From Chitinophagales bacterium (lineage in GTDB: Bacteria > Bacteroidota > Bacteroidia > Chitinophagales > UBA2359), in the NCBI GenBank assembly GCA_020631035.1, contig JAHDIA010000004.1, forward strand, positions 1 through 30,162: a stretch of 30,162 bases of DNA, in the 5' to 3' direction. Positions within the stretch are counted from its first letter, which is position 1. Each line of letters begins with the position of its first letter. The position numbers and the translations under genes are program-made. A model generated the notes under the pieces. It did no database searches. It was not told the origin of the DNA and worked only from the letters and a program-made list of their open reading frames with translations. Shown here in pieces: positions 7,545 through 14,611 of this stretch.

Positions 7545-8060
7545 GTAGCTTCATCTTCTAAAATAGCTGTTTTTACGACTCCTAATTCACAATACTATTT
7601 TCCTAAGTCAAACAGTATAGCTGGTTTGTTATATCAATTGAGAGACTATATCAATGGTGCAGGAAATGCACGCAACGGACAAGATGCAGTACTTTTAGTG
7701 AGCGGAAAAAATATAGCTGGTGATGTTATTGGAAAGGCTTACATAGGTGCAATATGTAAACACGATAATATGAAATCATATGCAGTTGTAGAAAATCAGC
7801 CAGGGCAAAATAATTTGATGTACAATTTGATTGCTCACGAGTTGGGACATTTACTTGGTTCACACCATACAAAAGAAAGCCCAGAAAATGCTAGTACAGT
7901 CAACTGTGGGATTAGTGAGCCCTTTCCCATATCTGGCTCCTACAGCACCACTAAGGGCATTATGCATTATGCTGTTTCAGCTTCATCTAGTGCTAAGTTT
8001 TATCCCTGTTCAAAAGATTGGATGAATCTACATTTGTGGTTCAATAGTGGATGTCTATAA
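7545..8060 (+). pseudogene. Reprolysin-like zinc metalloprotease, 5'-truncated remnant
   Basis: The frame is open from just after the stop of the PKD gene (in-frame TAG at 7521) but has no ATG at its beginning. A TTG at 7626 is the first possible start. The encoded part carries a complete metzincin zinc site, HELGHLLGSHH (HExxHxxGxxH), followed about 40 residues later by a Met-turn (GIMHYAVS) and ends with two Cys (FYPCSKDW, NSGCL). Before it come typical reprolysin strands: DAVLLVSGKN and IGKAYIGAICK. The signal peptide, propeptide and first part of the catalytic domain are missing, and so is any T9SS tail. It starts within a few bases of the preceding stop codon, so a deletion or recombination joined the two genes. 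It is unlikely to make an active enzyme. Confidence 0.75.
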
Positions 8061-8103
8061 AATAAAATACTACATATCCCAGCTAGTTTTATAATAAGTT
8101 TTC

Positions 8104-8136
8104 TCCCTACGCCTAAAGGCGTAGGGGATTTTTTTA
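8104..8136 (+). terminator. Rho-independent-type terminator
   Basis: The stem CCCTACGCC (8105-8113) pairs with GGCGTAGGG (8118-8126) across the loop TAAA and is followed by a run of T from 8129. It lies 43 bases after the stop of the metalloprotease remnant and closes the 3503-8060 transcription unit. Confidence 0.85.
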
Positions 8137-8489
8137 GTTATTTGTTGAAGCGTGGCGTAGGAGGATGGATAAGTGGGCTGTATGGGCAAAGCATGCAAAG
8201 ATACCAGGCTGAACTAGTCTGAAACGGGGAGAGTCGCCCCAAAAAATAGCCCTATTCTTTGATAAGAGAGACTTTTTTGTACAAATTTTAGGTTTTGGGA
8301 TGCTAATTTCTATAAAAGTGAAATTGCTTGTATTTATTTGATTATTAGTGATTTATGAATGGTTTTTATTCTTGTTTTGACTGTTTTTAAAGGTTTGGTC
8401 TTATAAATCTACGGAAGTATGTCTTTGTGGGGTGGGGATATTGCTTGTAATATTGCAGTATAATTTTTTAACTAATTAAAACCAATATT
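8137..8489 (+). other. Gene-free leader region before the S74 protein
   Basis: No gene is visible. Near 8150-8245 there is a degenerate stretch (GAAGCGTGGC, AGGAGGATGGATA, CGGGGAGAGTCGCCCC) that loosely resembles the ends of the dispersed repeats elsewhere in the window, but I could not align it with confidence. A weak promoter-like TGTCTTTG is at 8420-8427, with a TTTG at 8394-8397, but the spacing is too long. The last bases before the start match the leader at 3475-3502. Confidence 0.3.
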
Positions 8490-10811
8490 ATGAAAATCTG
8501 GCAACTTCGTATCTTGGGTTTATTTACCCTTTTTATACTACTTACACCTCAAACAATATTTGGACAGTGGAATGGGAGCAATGGTAGCCCCACTACTTCT
8601 ACAACTTATACCATCAACCGCTCAGGTAAGGTTGGAATAGGACTCAACTCAAGTACAGGTATTGTCCCACTTAGCCAATTACATGTAATAGGAGAAGACA
8701 ATTCTTATGACGCTACTACCAATAAGTATTATGGAGCACTGCGCATTGGTTCTTCGGCTAATAGTGGTAATTTGTTTTTAGATGAAAATGAAATAGATTC
8801 TAATTCGTCATATGGTTTGAATCTCAACAACAACTCTCCTCAAAAAGTCGTCCTAGCCAATGGTGGGGGAAATGTAGGAATTGGTGTTCCTAGCCCTCTA
8901 GAAAGATTACACATTGATGGAGCCATTCGAGGCAACCAAACAGGAGGGGCGGTGAGAATCAATACAGATTATGGGTATTTGGACATAGGACCTAAAACTA
9001 CTGGTTGGACTCATTTTGCTACTTCTAGTTCTAACAAGTTTTACTTTAGTACTGAAATGCGGGTCAATTCAGGATTAATTGGTAGTTATGATGAAGATTT
9101 AAATTTAAGAACAGAAGGGATTACGAGAATGACCATTTCTAATACTGATGGCAATGTGGGAATTGGTGTAGTGAGTCCCCTAGAAAAATTACACATAGAT
9201 GGAGCCATTCGAGGGAATCAAACAGGCGGAGCTTTGAGAATCAATACAGAACACGGATTTTTGGACATAGGTCCCCAAAATTCTGGTTGGACGCATTTTA
9301 TGACCAGCTCTAGTAAATTTTATTTCGATAGAGAAATATGGGTTAATTCAGGACGTATTGGAAGTCTTGACGAAGATTTACAATTGAGAACAGGAGACAC
9401 AACAAGAATGACGATTTCTAATACAACAGGTGATGTATCTTGGGGGAATGGGAATGGTATGTTATCAACAGACAATGGTGCCTCACTTAAATTGGGCGGT
9501 TCAGGTACGCCATACATTGACCTTATTAACGATAATACTGGCAATTATGACCTAAGATTGGAGTTGCAAAACGATAGTACCCTACGCATTTTAAGAGAAA
9601 ATATGGGAACAAGCAAATTGTTGATAGAAGGTGTGCTTGAAGCCAAAAAAGGAGTAGAACTAGACGCTTATCGAATGAAATCAATCATTGAAGGACATGA
9701 CAGCAACAACTACTTGAGTATATTCAATGCAAATGATACCTTGGCAAAAGGGCTATTTTATTCGCCCCAAGGAAGATTGATAATTGGTACAACTGACCCT
9801 TGTGGTAGAAATGCGGAAGGTTATGATTTGAATGTAAAAGGAGCCGCTAAGATTGATAGCCTTGTTGCAGGAGCATTGACCATAGATGGGATTGTGAATT
9901 ACAAAGAGAAATTACTTTTTGACAATGAATATGAAATGAAAACAGTGTTAGATGGACATGACAATGCAACTTATTTTCAGATTAGTAGGGCAGATAAAGC
10001 TATGTACTTTACAGAAAAAGGACAACTCATTATTGGTACAACTGATCCTTGTGGTCGAAGTGCCGAAGAACATGCATTGAGCGTAAAAGGAACTGCCAAA
10101 ATGGATTCAGCTATTTCGCATCTACCTAATTTTACCATCATATCTGACCAAAGACTCAAAAAGAACATCAATTTGTTAGAGGACAATAGCTTAGATAAAT
10201 TTAATTTGGTCAAACTGTACGAATACGAATACAAGAAAAATATCAAAGGAAGACGCTTGGGGATTATGGCACAAGAGATGAAGGAAATATTGCCTAGTAC
10301 AGTTGGTACATTTAAAGGAGAAAATGGAGAGAAATACTACAACTTTAATCCTTCAGACTTACACTTTTTGCATATGAAAGCTACACAAGAGTTGTCGAAA
10401 AAAGTAGAGGACCAAGAGGTGGAAATTGAATCATTAAAAGAGGAAAATGAAAATTTAAACGAAAGACTGTCGAATATGGAAAAGCAAATGAACGATATTT
10501 ACCAATTGCTTGCCCAAAAAGAGCAAGCCAATCCTGTAAATTCACTCAATGCTAATTTGATGCTTGGGCAAAACATTCCCAATCCATCAACAGACGAAAC
10601 AATAATTCCTTTCAATATTCCTCAAAACGTCAATAATGTAATTTTGACCATTACAGACATTCAAGGAAATACAGTCTTAGAGCAAAAAGTTCAAGCGAGT
10701 GACAATGGGCATTTAAAAATCAATACATACAGTTTTGCAAAAGGAACTTATGTTTACTTTTTAACAGTCAATGGGCAAATGTCTAACACTAGAAAAATGA
10801 TAATAGAGTAG
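8490..10811 (+). CDS. Secreted tail-fibre-like protein with peptidase S74 chaperone and T9SS tail (773 aa)
   Basis: The signal peptide is MKIWQLRILGLFTLFILL with cleavage near TIFGQ. A module of about 88 residues beginning GGNVGIG..SPLE+LHIDGAI occurs twice in tandem (about 130-217 and 218-305), and a second module (about 390-455 and 480-545, each containing LIIGTTDPCGR) is also duplicated. The peptidase S74 intramolecular chaperone begins at S552-D553 (SDQRLKKNINLL) and includes YEYEYKKN, RRLGIMAQEMKEILPSTV and YYNFNPSDL. A coiled coil follows (about 645-690, KKVEDQEVEIESLKEENENL), then a T9SS type A sorting domain (about 700-773, IPNPSTDETIIPFNI to RKMIIE). It is a likely trimeric surface fibre. 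The combination of S74 self-cleavage with a C-terminal sorting signal is mechanistically puzzling. Confidence 0.85.
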   Translation: MKIWQLRILGLFTLFILLTPQTIFGQWNGSNGSPTTSTTYTINRSGKVGIGLNSSTGIVPLSQLHVIGEDNSYDATTNKYYGALRIGSSANSGNLFLDENEIDSNSSYGLNLNNNSPQKVVLANGGGNVGIGVPSPLERLHIDGAIRGNQTGGAVRINTDYGYLDIGPKTTGWTHFATSSSNKFYFSTEMRVNSGLIGSYDEDLNLRTEGITRMTISNTDGNVGIGVVSPLEKLHIDGAIRGNQTGGALRINTEHGFLDIGPQNSGWTHFMTSSSKFYFDREIWVNSGRIGSLDEDLQLRTGDTTRMTISNTTGDVSWGNGNGMLSTDNGASLKLGGSGTPYIDLINDNTGNYDLRLELQNDSTLRILRENMGTSKLLIEGVLEAKKGVELDAYRMKSIIEGHDSNNYLSIFNANDTLAKGLFYSPQGRLIIGTTDPCGRNAEGYDLNVKGAAKIDSLVAGALTIDGIVNYKEKLLFDNEYEMKTVLDGHDNATYFQISRADKAMYFTEKGQLIIGTTDPCGRSAEEHALSVKGTAKMDSAISHLPNFTIISDQRLKKNINLLEDNSLDKFNLVKLYEYEYKKNIKGRRLGIMAQEMKEILPSTVGTFKGENGEKYYNFNPSDLHFLHMKATQELSKKVEDQEVEIESLKEENENLNERLSNMEKQMNDIYQLLAQKEQANPVNSLNANLMLGQNIPNPSTDETIIPFNIPQNVNNVILTITDIQGNTVLEQKVQASDNGHLKINTYSFAKGTYVYFLTVNGQMSNTRKMIIE

Positions 10812-10840
10812 ACCAGATTTTTATAATTATTATAATAACG

Positions 10841-10878
10841 AAGACCTCACATCTCTGTATGTGGGGTCTTTTATTTTT
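10841..10878 (+). terminator. Rho-independent-type terminator
   Basis: AAGACCTCACAT (10841-10852) pairs with ATGTGGGGTCTT (10859-10870) with one mismatch and is followed by TTATTTTT. It lies 30 bases after the S74 gene. Because the A-rich left side also gives a T-run on the other strand, it may act in both directions. Confidence 0.8.
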
Positions 10879-10879
10879 C

Positions 10880-10990
10880 GTTCTTTGATAATATTTTGTG
10901 GAAGAGAGCTGATTCTTAAACAAGCTATCCAGTCGCCTGTGGCTCCTTACTATTTGTTCAAGAATCACTCTCCAAAAATTGTCAAAGAAC
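10880..10990. repeat. Long imperfect inverted repeat between convergent genes
   Basis: The outer arms GTTCTTTGA (10880-10888) and TCAAAGAAC (10982-10990) are perfect. Further in, GATTCTTAAACAA (10911-10923) pairs with TTGTTCAAGAATC (10954-10966) with one mismatch, and the parts between the stems are similar but carry small indels. The centre holds GCC/GGC around 10935. Folded, it makes one hairpin of about 110 nt that ends one base before the stop codon of the minus-strand gene at 10992. It could be a transcript-end structure or a small non-autonomous mobile element. Confidence 0.65.
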
Positions 10991-10991
10991 C

Positions 10992-12464
10992 TTATTTTTG
11001 AATCAAATCCAAATACGTCTGCTCCAAACTTTTTCCATTTATTTTACTTGCTACCCACAATTCAAGTTCTTCAAAACCCAGCTGTCGAACAACTTTTACT
11101 TCTTCTTTAAAGTCAACAAAAATACTTTTTCTTTTAGAAGAAGATAGCCCAATGTTTTTTTCCAATTTCCGAAACAATGCAATAACTGATTTTTCAAACT
11201 CAAAATAATGTTCATTGCGTGTCAAATATTTGTAGGCAGTTTGAATGGTTTTGTCCAATTCACTAGGGTCCAATTCATAGGTCAAAATCAACAAAATAAT
11301 ACGAGTAGTCAATTGAATGTCTTTGCGCATATTGGTGCGTGGAAAGTTGGTGATTTTTTCAAACCATTTTAGAGACTCGGTCCATTTTTCTCTAACCAAA
11401 AACAGTACGGCACAATTGTAAAAAATAGCCAATTGTCGGCGTTCCTCTATATGTTCTTTGTATTGTTCCCAATCTTTTTCTATGTCTTTTACAACGAGCT
11501 CTGCTTCATCCAATAATCCCATTTGAATATTGTACAACAAAGCATTGAATGGCACTGTTTTAAAAATCTCTGCGTCCATTTCAGAAGAATTGTCTTCTAA
11601 ATTTTTTATTTTCTCCAAAGTTTTGGGGAAATCCTCATAGTTTCGAGCATTGAAACAAGAATCGAGATGTTTGCACAAAGATTTTTTATACCAGATGGTG
11701 TGTTTGTTTTTAAAGTTATCGTGTTTTTCAAACAAATCAACCAACTTGGCAGAGTACATCATTGTCTTCTTGTGGTCTCTCTGATAAATGTAACGGGTAC
11801 TCTGAATAAAATAATAAGTCAATAAAGCTTCGATAGAAGTGAGTTCTTCTTCACTGGGTAATTGTTCTGTAGCAAAAATTTCATCAAAGGCAGCTTTGTT
11901 TTCTGGTTTGCTGAGTTTGACATCCTTGCGAATCAAGGCATTGATTCTTTCTTTAATATTGAATAAGTATCGTTTGTATCTTAACTGTTGTAGAACAACA
12001 CTTTCCAGTTTCATCACTTCCTCGTAGTAAGATTTATCTATAAAACTAAACTCAGCTAGTTTTTTTTCCCAATCAAACAATATAAGTTGCAACTCTAATA
12101 ACTCATTTTGGGTACAAATCTTTTTGATTTGTTTCAGGTGTTTATTCATCTCAGAATAAAGCTCTTTTTGATAGAGTATTGGTAAGCCTTCTAGTATTTG
12201 ATGTACTTTTTTTTCTGGAGAAATGTCGTTATTGTAATAGAATGATTGTAGACATTCCAAAATTTTATTTCCTAGGAAGTTTTTATGAACAGGACTGTAA
12301 CCCAAAGCTTTTAGTTCTGAATCGCTTATATTGGACTTCTTATCAATAACATTGAAAAGTTTTACATATTTAGGGGTTTTGTTTTTAGAATTTAAACTTG
12401 AATACAATTTAAAATAGCGTTTTTCAGCCTTTGACAAGCTTTTGACTAGATTATTAACTGACAT
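10992..12464 (-). CDS. Helical-repeat (TPR-like) protein of a Bacteroidota family (490 aa)
   Basis: The protein starts MSVNNLVKSLSKAEKRYFKL, a signature of a large family of predicted all-helical proteins in Saprospiria and relatives whose members begin with a lightly varied (K)SLSKAEKRYFKL. The rest is a series of amphipathic helices with TPR-like spacing and many Lys/Glu. There is no signal peptide, membrane segment or enzymatic motif, so it is probably a cytoplasmic scaffold. The function is unknown. It is transcribed on its own: repeat copy B lies upstream, and a long hairpin and terminator lie downstream. A C-terminal fragment of a similar protein is just upstream at 12720-13136, so the two may be remnants of a tandem pair. 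Confidence 0.65.
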   Translation of the reverse strand: MSVNNLVKSLSKAEKRYFKLYSSLNSKNKTPKYVKLFNVIDKKSNISDSELKALGYSPVHKNFLGNKILECLQSFYYNNDISPEKKVHQILEGLPILYQKELYSEMNKHLKQIKKICTQNELLELQLILFDWEKKLAEFSFIDKSYYEEVMKLESVVLQQLRYKRYLFNIKERINALIRKDVKLSKPENKAAFDEIFATEQLPSEEELTSIEALLTYYFIQSTRYIYQRDHKKTMMYSAKLVDLFEKHDNFKNKHTIWYKKSLCKHLDSCFNARNYEDFPKTLEKIKNLEDNSSEMDAEIFKTVPFNALLYNIQMGLLDEAELVVKDIEKDWEQYKEHIEERRQLAIFYNCAVLFLVREKWTESLKWFEKITNFPRTNMRKDIQLTTRIILLILTYELDPSELDKTIQTAYKYLTRNEHYFEFEKSVIALFRKLEKNIGLSSSKRKSIFVDFKEEVKVVRQLGFEELELWVASKINGKSLEQTYLDLIQK

Positions 12465-12621
12465 AGTATTTGGTTGAGTGAGTTAGTTGCATTTCCAGTC
12501 TTTAGAGTGCAATGAATGCAATGCGTTACATTCTTGAAAAGTATATGTATAACTCTGTTGATGGTGTAGGTGTTTGTATTGAGCTTTTCAAAGCTAGGTT
12601 GGTGAGTTTCTCGAATTATGG

Positions 12622-12720
12622 TGCAGCGTGTGTGACATTGAGGCTGCGTTTATTCTGGTTAGCCAACGCATACTTTAGGCTGCGTACAAGTGTTTATATC
12701 CATCCGCTCATCCTACGCTT
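12622..12720 (+). repeat. Dispersed ~100-bp structured repeat, copy B
   Basis: It has the same layout as copy A: TGCAGCGTG, GAGGCTGCGTT, TGGTTAGCCAACGCATACTT, AGGCTGCGTACAAG, CCGCTCATCC and TACGCTTCA. Its right end, read on the minus strand, begins with TGA, which is the stop codon of the fragment at 12720-13136. The other side faces the start of the helical-repeat gene. The remainder of 12465-12719 shows no gene. Confidence 0.85.
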
Positions 12721-13136
12721 CAGTTTCTGTTATTGCCCTTGTTTAATTTTCTATTTTTTTTCAATTCCCTTATTTTTTTTAGCAACCAAGCTTTGTCGAC
12801 ATTTTCATTTGTATTGTTAATCTTTTGTTCAAGCTCAGTCAAAGATTTTTTGCCTCCCATTTTAATTTTATACAATCTCACTAGGAATAAAATGAAGTTT
12901 TTATAAGACTTTTTGTCTTTTGTAGTCATCTCTTTATTATTGGCAATCAGTTTTTTAAAGGTATTTGCCAAATCAAACAAAGGTGTTGTTTCATCCAATG
13001 CATAATAGGTAGAGAGTAGTAGCTTTTTACAATTAAGATGGTAAATGAGGTCAACATATACCACCTGTATCAGTTGTTGCATAGCCTTATTGTATTCTTT
13101 TTGGTAAAATTGTGGCTGTAATTGTCGAACAGCTGG
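12720..13136 (-). pseudogene. C-terminal fragment of a helical-repeat protein
   Basis: The frame is open without a start codon from about 13136 and reads VRQLQPQFYQKEYNKAMQQL, then VDLIYHLNCKKLLLSTYY, ALDETTPLFDLANTFKKL, KKSYKNFILFLVRLYKIK and AWLLKKIRELKK. This is the pattern seen at the C-terminus of Bacteroidota helical-repeat proteins, in which a block on cell-size-like helices (YY.LDE...L) is followed by K.Y.NFI.FL. An ATG at 13082 exists, but the homologous sequence clearly starts upstream of it, so the 5' part has been lost. At 13137 it meets, head to head, a plus-strand fragment of another gene. Its stop lies in repeat copy B. Confidence 0.6.
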
Positions 13137-13137
13137 A

Positions 13138-13542
13138 GTGCTAAATCAAGAAACCTTGCAAGATATTTCCTTATTTACTTCAAAAGAATTGTTCTCAACA
13201 GCGAAGAATATTATGAGTTTATATGTTGAATATGGAGCAGAGTTGGATGAAGTTTTTGGATCTGAAAATATAGAATACAAAGCTGTTCAAGATGCACTTG
13301 ATAATTTCTGGAAAGTAGGAAAAGAATTGATAGAGGATGGTTTTAGCTCTTCTAGCAACTTACTTATCGAAGATATACATATACAAGCTGCCAAGGAAGT
13401 ATTGTCAGAATTAAATAAAGTAGTAGTATCGCAAAAATTAAAGGATACCATTACAGGAGTCCAATTGCATTTAGATTCTATGAAAGGTAAAAAGCTGAAA
13501 TCAGCCCTCAAAGATTTTGATCAACAAGAAATCCAGTTTTAA
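13138..13542 (+). CDS. Unnamed helical domain, probably a gene fragment (134 aa)
   Basis: The frame opens with a GTG at 13138; there is no ATG near its beginning. The sequence is helical, with FTSKELFSTAKNIMSLYVEY, LDEVFGSENIEYKAVQ, LIEDGFSSSSNL and KKLKSALKDFDQQE. It is homologous to the region at 19338-19700 (FISKDLHQNARAIQRLYIQN, FDEIFTSKEITYQCIQ, LIKDAFGGSASA and KTLKQALTDFD), in the same order and spacing. The DNA has diverged widely, so the duplication is old. There is no T9SS tail here, although one follows the other copy. It abuts another truncated gene at 13137, so I favour a fragment over a functional gene. The domain family is not recognised. Confidence 0.5.
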   Translation: MLNQETLQDISLFTSKELFSTAKNIMSLYVEYGAELDEVFGSENIEYKAVQDALDNFWKVGKELIEDGFSSSSNLLIEDIHIQAAKEVLSELNKVVVSQKLKDTITGVQLHLDSMKGKKLKSALKDFDQQEIQF

Positions 13543-13575
13543 GATTTTTTGAATAATCCCTGACTTACATCAATC

Positions 13576-13604
13576 CCCCATTCCCAATTTAATTGGGAAT
13601 GGGG
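13576..13604. repeat. Perfect 14-bp inverted repeat
   Basis: CCCCATTCCCAATT (13576-13589), one base, then AATTGGGAATGGGG (13591-13604). It lies 34 bases after the stop of the helical-domain fragment. No T-run follows it on the plus strand, so it is not a standard terminator. Confidence 0.75.
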
Positions 13605-13616
13605 AAATTAAAAACC

Positions 13617-13760
13617 TTGAGACGAAGGACTGAATATGGCAAAATACGCCCGATAGTAGCGAATATGGTGTTGTGTGTAGAGACAAGGCATGCCTTGTCT
13701 ACAAACAACACCATAGCAGCGGATAGCGGGGAGTCCCTATCGTTTGAAAAACTACCGTTC
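13617..13760. repeat. Nested-hairpin dispersed repeat, copy 2
   Basis: A closing stem CGATAG (13651-13656) / CTATCG (13737-13742) encloses a long hairpin: TATGGTGTTGT (13664-13674) / ACAACACCATA (13705-13715) with the perfect 20-base palindrome AGACAAGGCATGCCTTGTCT at 13681-13700 in its centre. After the closing stem come CGTTTGAAAA and CGTTCC, shared with copy 1. No gene is visible between 13543 and 13798. Confidence 0.75.
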
Positions 13761-13798
13761 CGTCCAAATCATTTTATTTCCAAACTAAAACCTAAGCT

Positions 13799-14611
13799 AT
13801 GTTTCCCAATCCCGAAATTTTTGGTGTTCAATTGTATTGGTACCCTCTTTGGCAGTGGATTGCCATTTTGGTAACTTTTGTTTTTGCTTTGTGGTATGTG
13901 TTTTACAAAAAAATGATCCAAATGTCTATTTTAAAAATAGGCATCATCATCCTTTCTTTATTGTTCTTAGGATACATAGGAGCAAGATGTTTTTCAGTCA
14001 TAGATTATTTGACAGATACAGGGGAAATGACGGGGTGGGAAACAATGACACAAGATTTAAACAATGGGAGATTGAGGTGGTATGGCGCACTCATTTTTAT
14101 TTTATTGGGATTGCCTCTAATTGCCAAATTATTTAAAATTAAATCATTTCCCACAGCCTTAGATGTCATCGCCATAAACATTTGTTTGTTTACAGCCATT
14201 GTCAAACAAGCTTGTTTGTTTGCTGGTGATGGTTGTTATGGCGTTTACACCAATTTGCCTTGGGGAATGTATTTTCCCTATGGTGCGGCACCCAATATTT
14301 TACCTGTCCATCCAACGCCTTTGTATGATACTATTTTTCATTTATGCTTGTTTGGATTTTTGTATTATTGGAACCAATCAAAGCGCAAAATGTATGCAGG
14401 TCAAACCGCCATTTTCTTTTTTATTGCAACCTCCTTTTTTAACATTGCCATAGAGTTTATCCGTATAAACCCCTCAATTGCCTTGGGCTTGACTCTTTCT
14501 CAATTTAGTTATGCATTGATTGTATTGATGATGTTGGTTTACTATTGGACCTTACATCAAAACAATCAAAATAGGGTGTTGGCTAATGAATTTAAAACTG
14601 AAATGATATGA
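13799..14611 (+). CDS. Lgt-like (prolipoprotein diacylglyceryl transferase family) membrane protein
   Basis: It has 270 residues with about seven hydrophobic segments. Family landmarks are RLRWYGALI (91-99, the place of the HGG motif in Lgt), ACLFAGDGCYGVYTNLPWGM (138-157), PVHPTPLYD (169-177, the HPtqLYE motif) and LGLTLSQ (229-235, the GLTMGQ motif). In canonical Lgt the His of HGGLIG and the Arg/Asn of GRxGNFxN are needed; here a Tyr and K-Q-A-C-L-F stand at those places. It therefore belongs to the divergent subfamily with the AGDGCYG motif, and need not transfer diacylglycerol to lipoproteins. Its stop overlaps the start of the sulfotransferase by four bases (ATGA), so the two enzymes are probably made together. 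Confidence 0.75.
   Translation: MFPNPEIFGVQLYWYPLWQWIAILVTFVFALWYVFYKKMIQMSILKIGIIILSLLFLGYIGARCFSVIDYLTDTGEMTGWETMTQDLNNGRLRWYGALIFILLGLPLIAKLFKIKSFPTALDVIAINICLFTAIVKQACLFAGDGCYGVYTNLPWGMYFPYGAAPNILPVHPTPLYDTIFHLCLFGFLYYWNQSKRKMYAGQTAIFFFIATSFFNIAIEFIRINPSIALGLTLSQFSYALIVLMMLVYYWTLHQNNQNRVLANEFKTEMI

Noticed and set aside
8420..8427. Promoter of the S74 gene
   Set aside because: TGTCTTTG is one base off the Bacteroidota -7 box, and the nearest TTTG is about 22 bases upstream, too far for the usual spacing.
12512..12820. Plus-strand reading frame of about 100 codons
   Set aside because: It consists mostly of repeat copy B and the reverse of the helical fragment; no protein-like pattern.
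13138..13542. Toxin or antitoxin gene because of small size and helices
   Set aside because: It is homologous to a segment fused to a T9SS tail and lacks a normal start, so a gene fragment explains it better.
13576..13604. Terminator after the helical-domain fragment
   Set aside because: The stem is perfect but no T-run follows on either strand.
13593..13874. Plus-strand reading frame of about 90 codons before the Lgt-like gene
   Set aside because: It is translated from the nested-hairpin repeat and overlaps the start of the Lgt-like gene in another frame.
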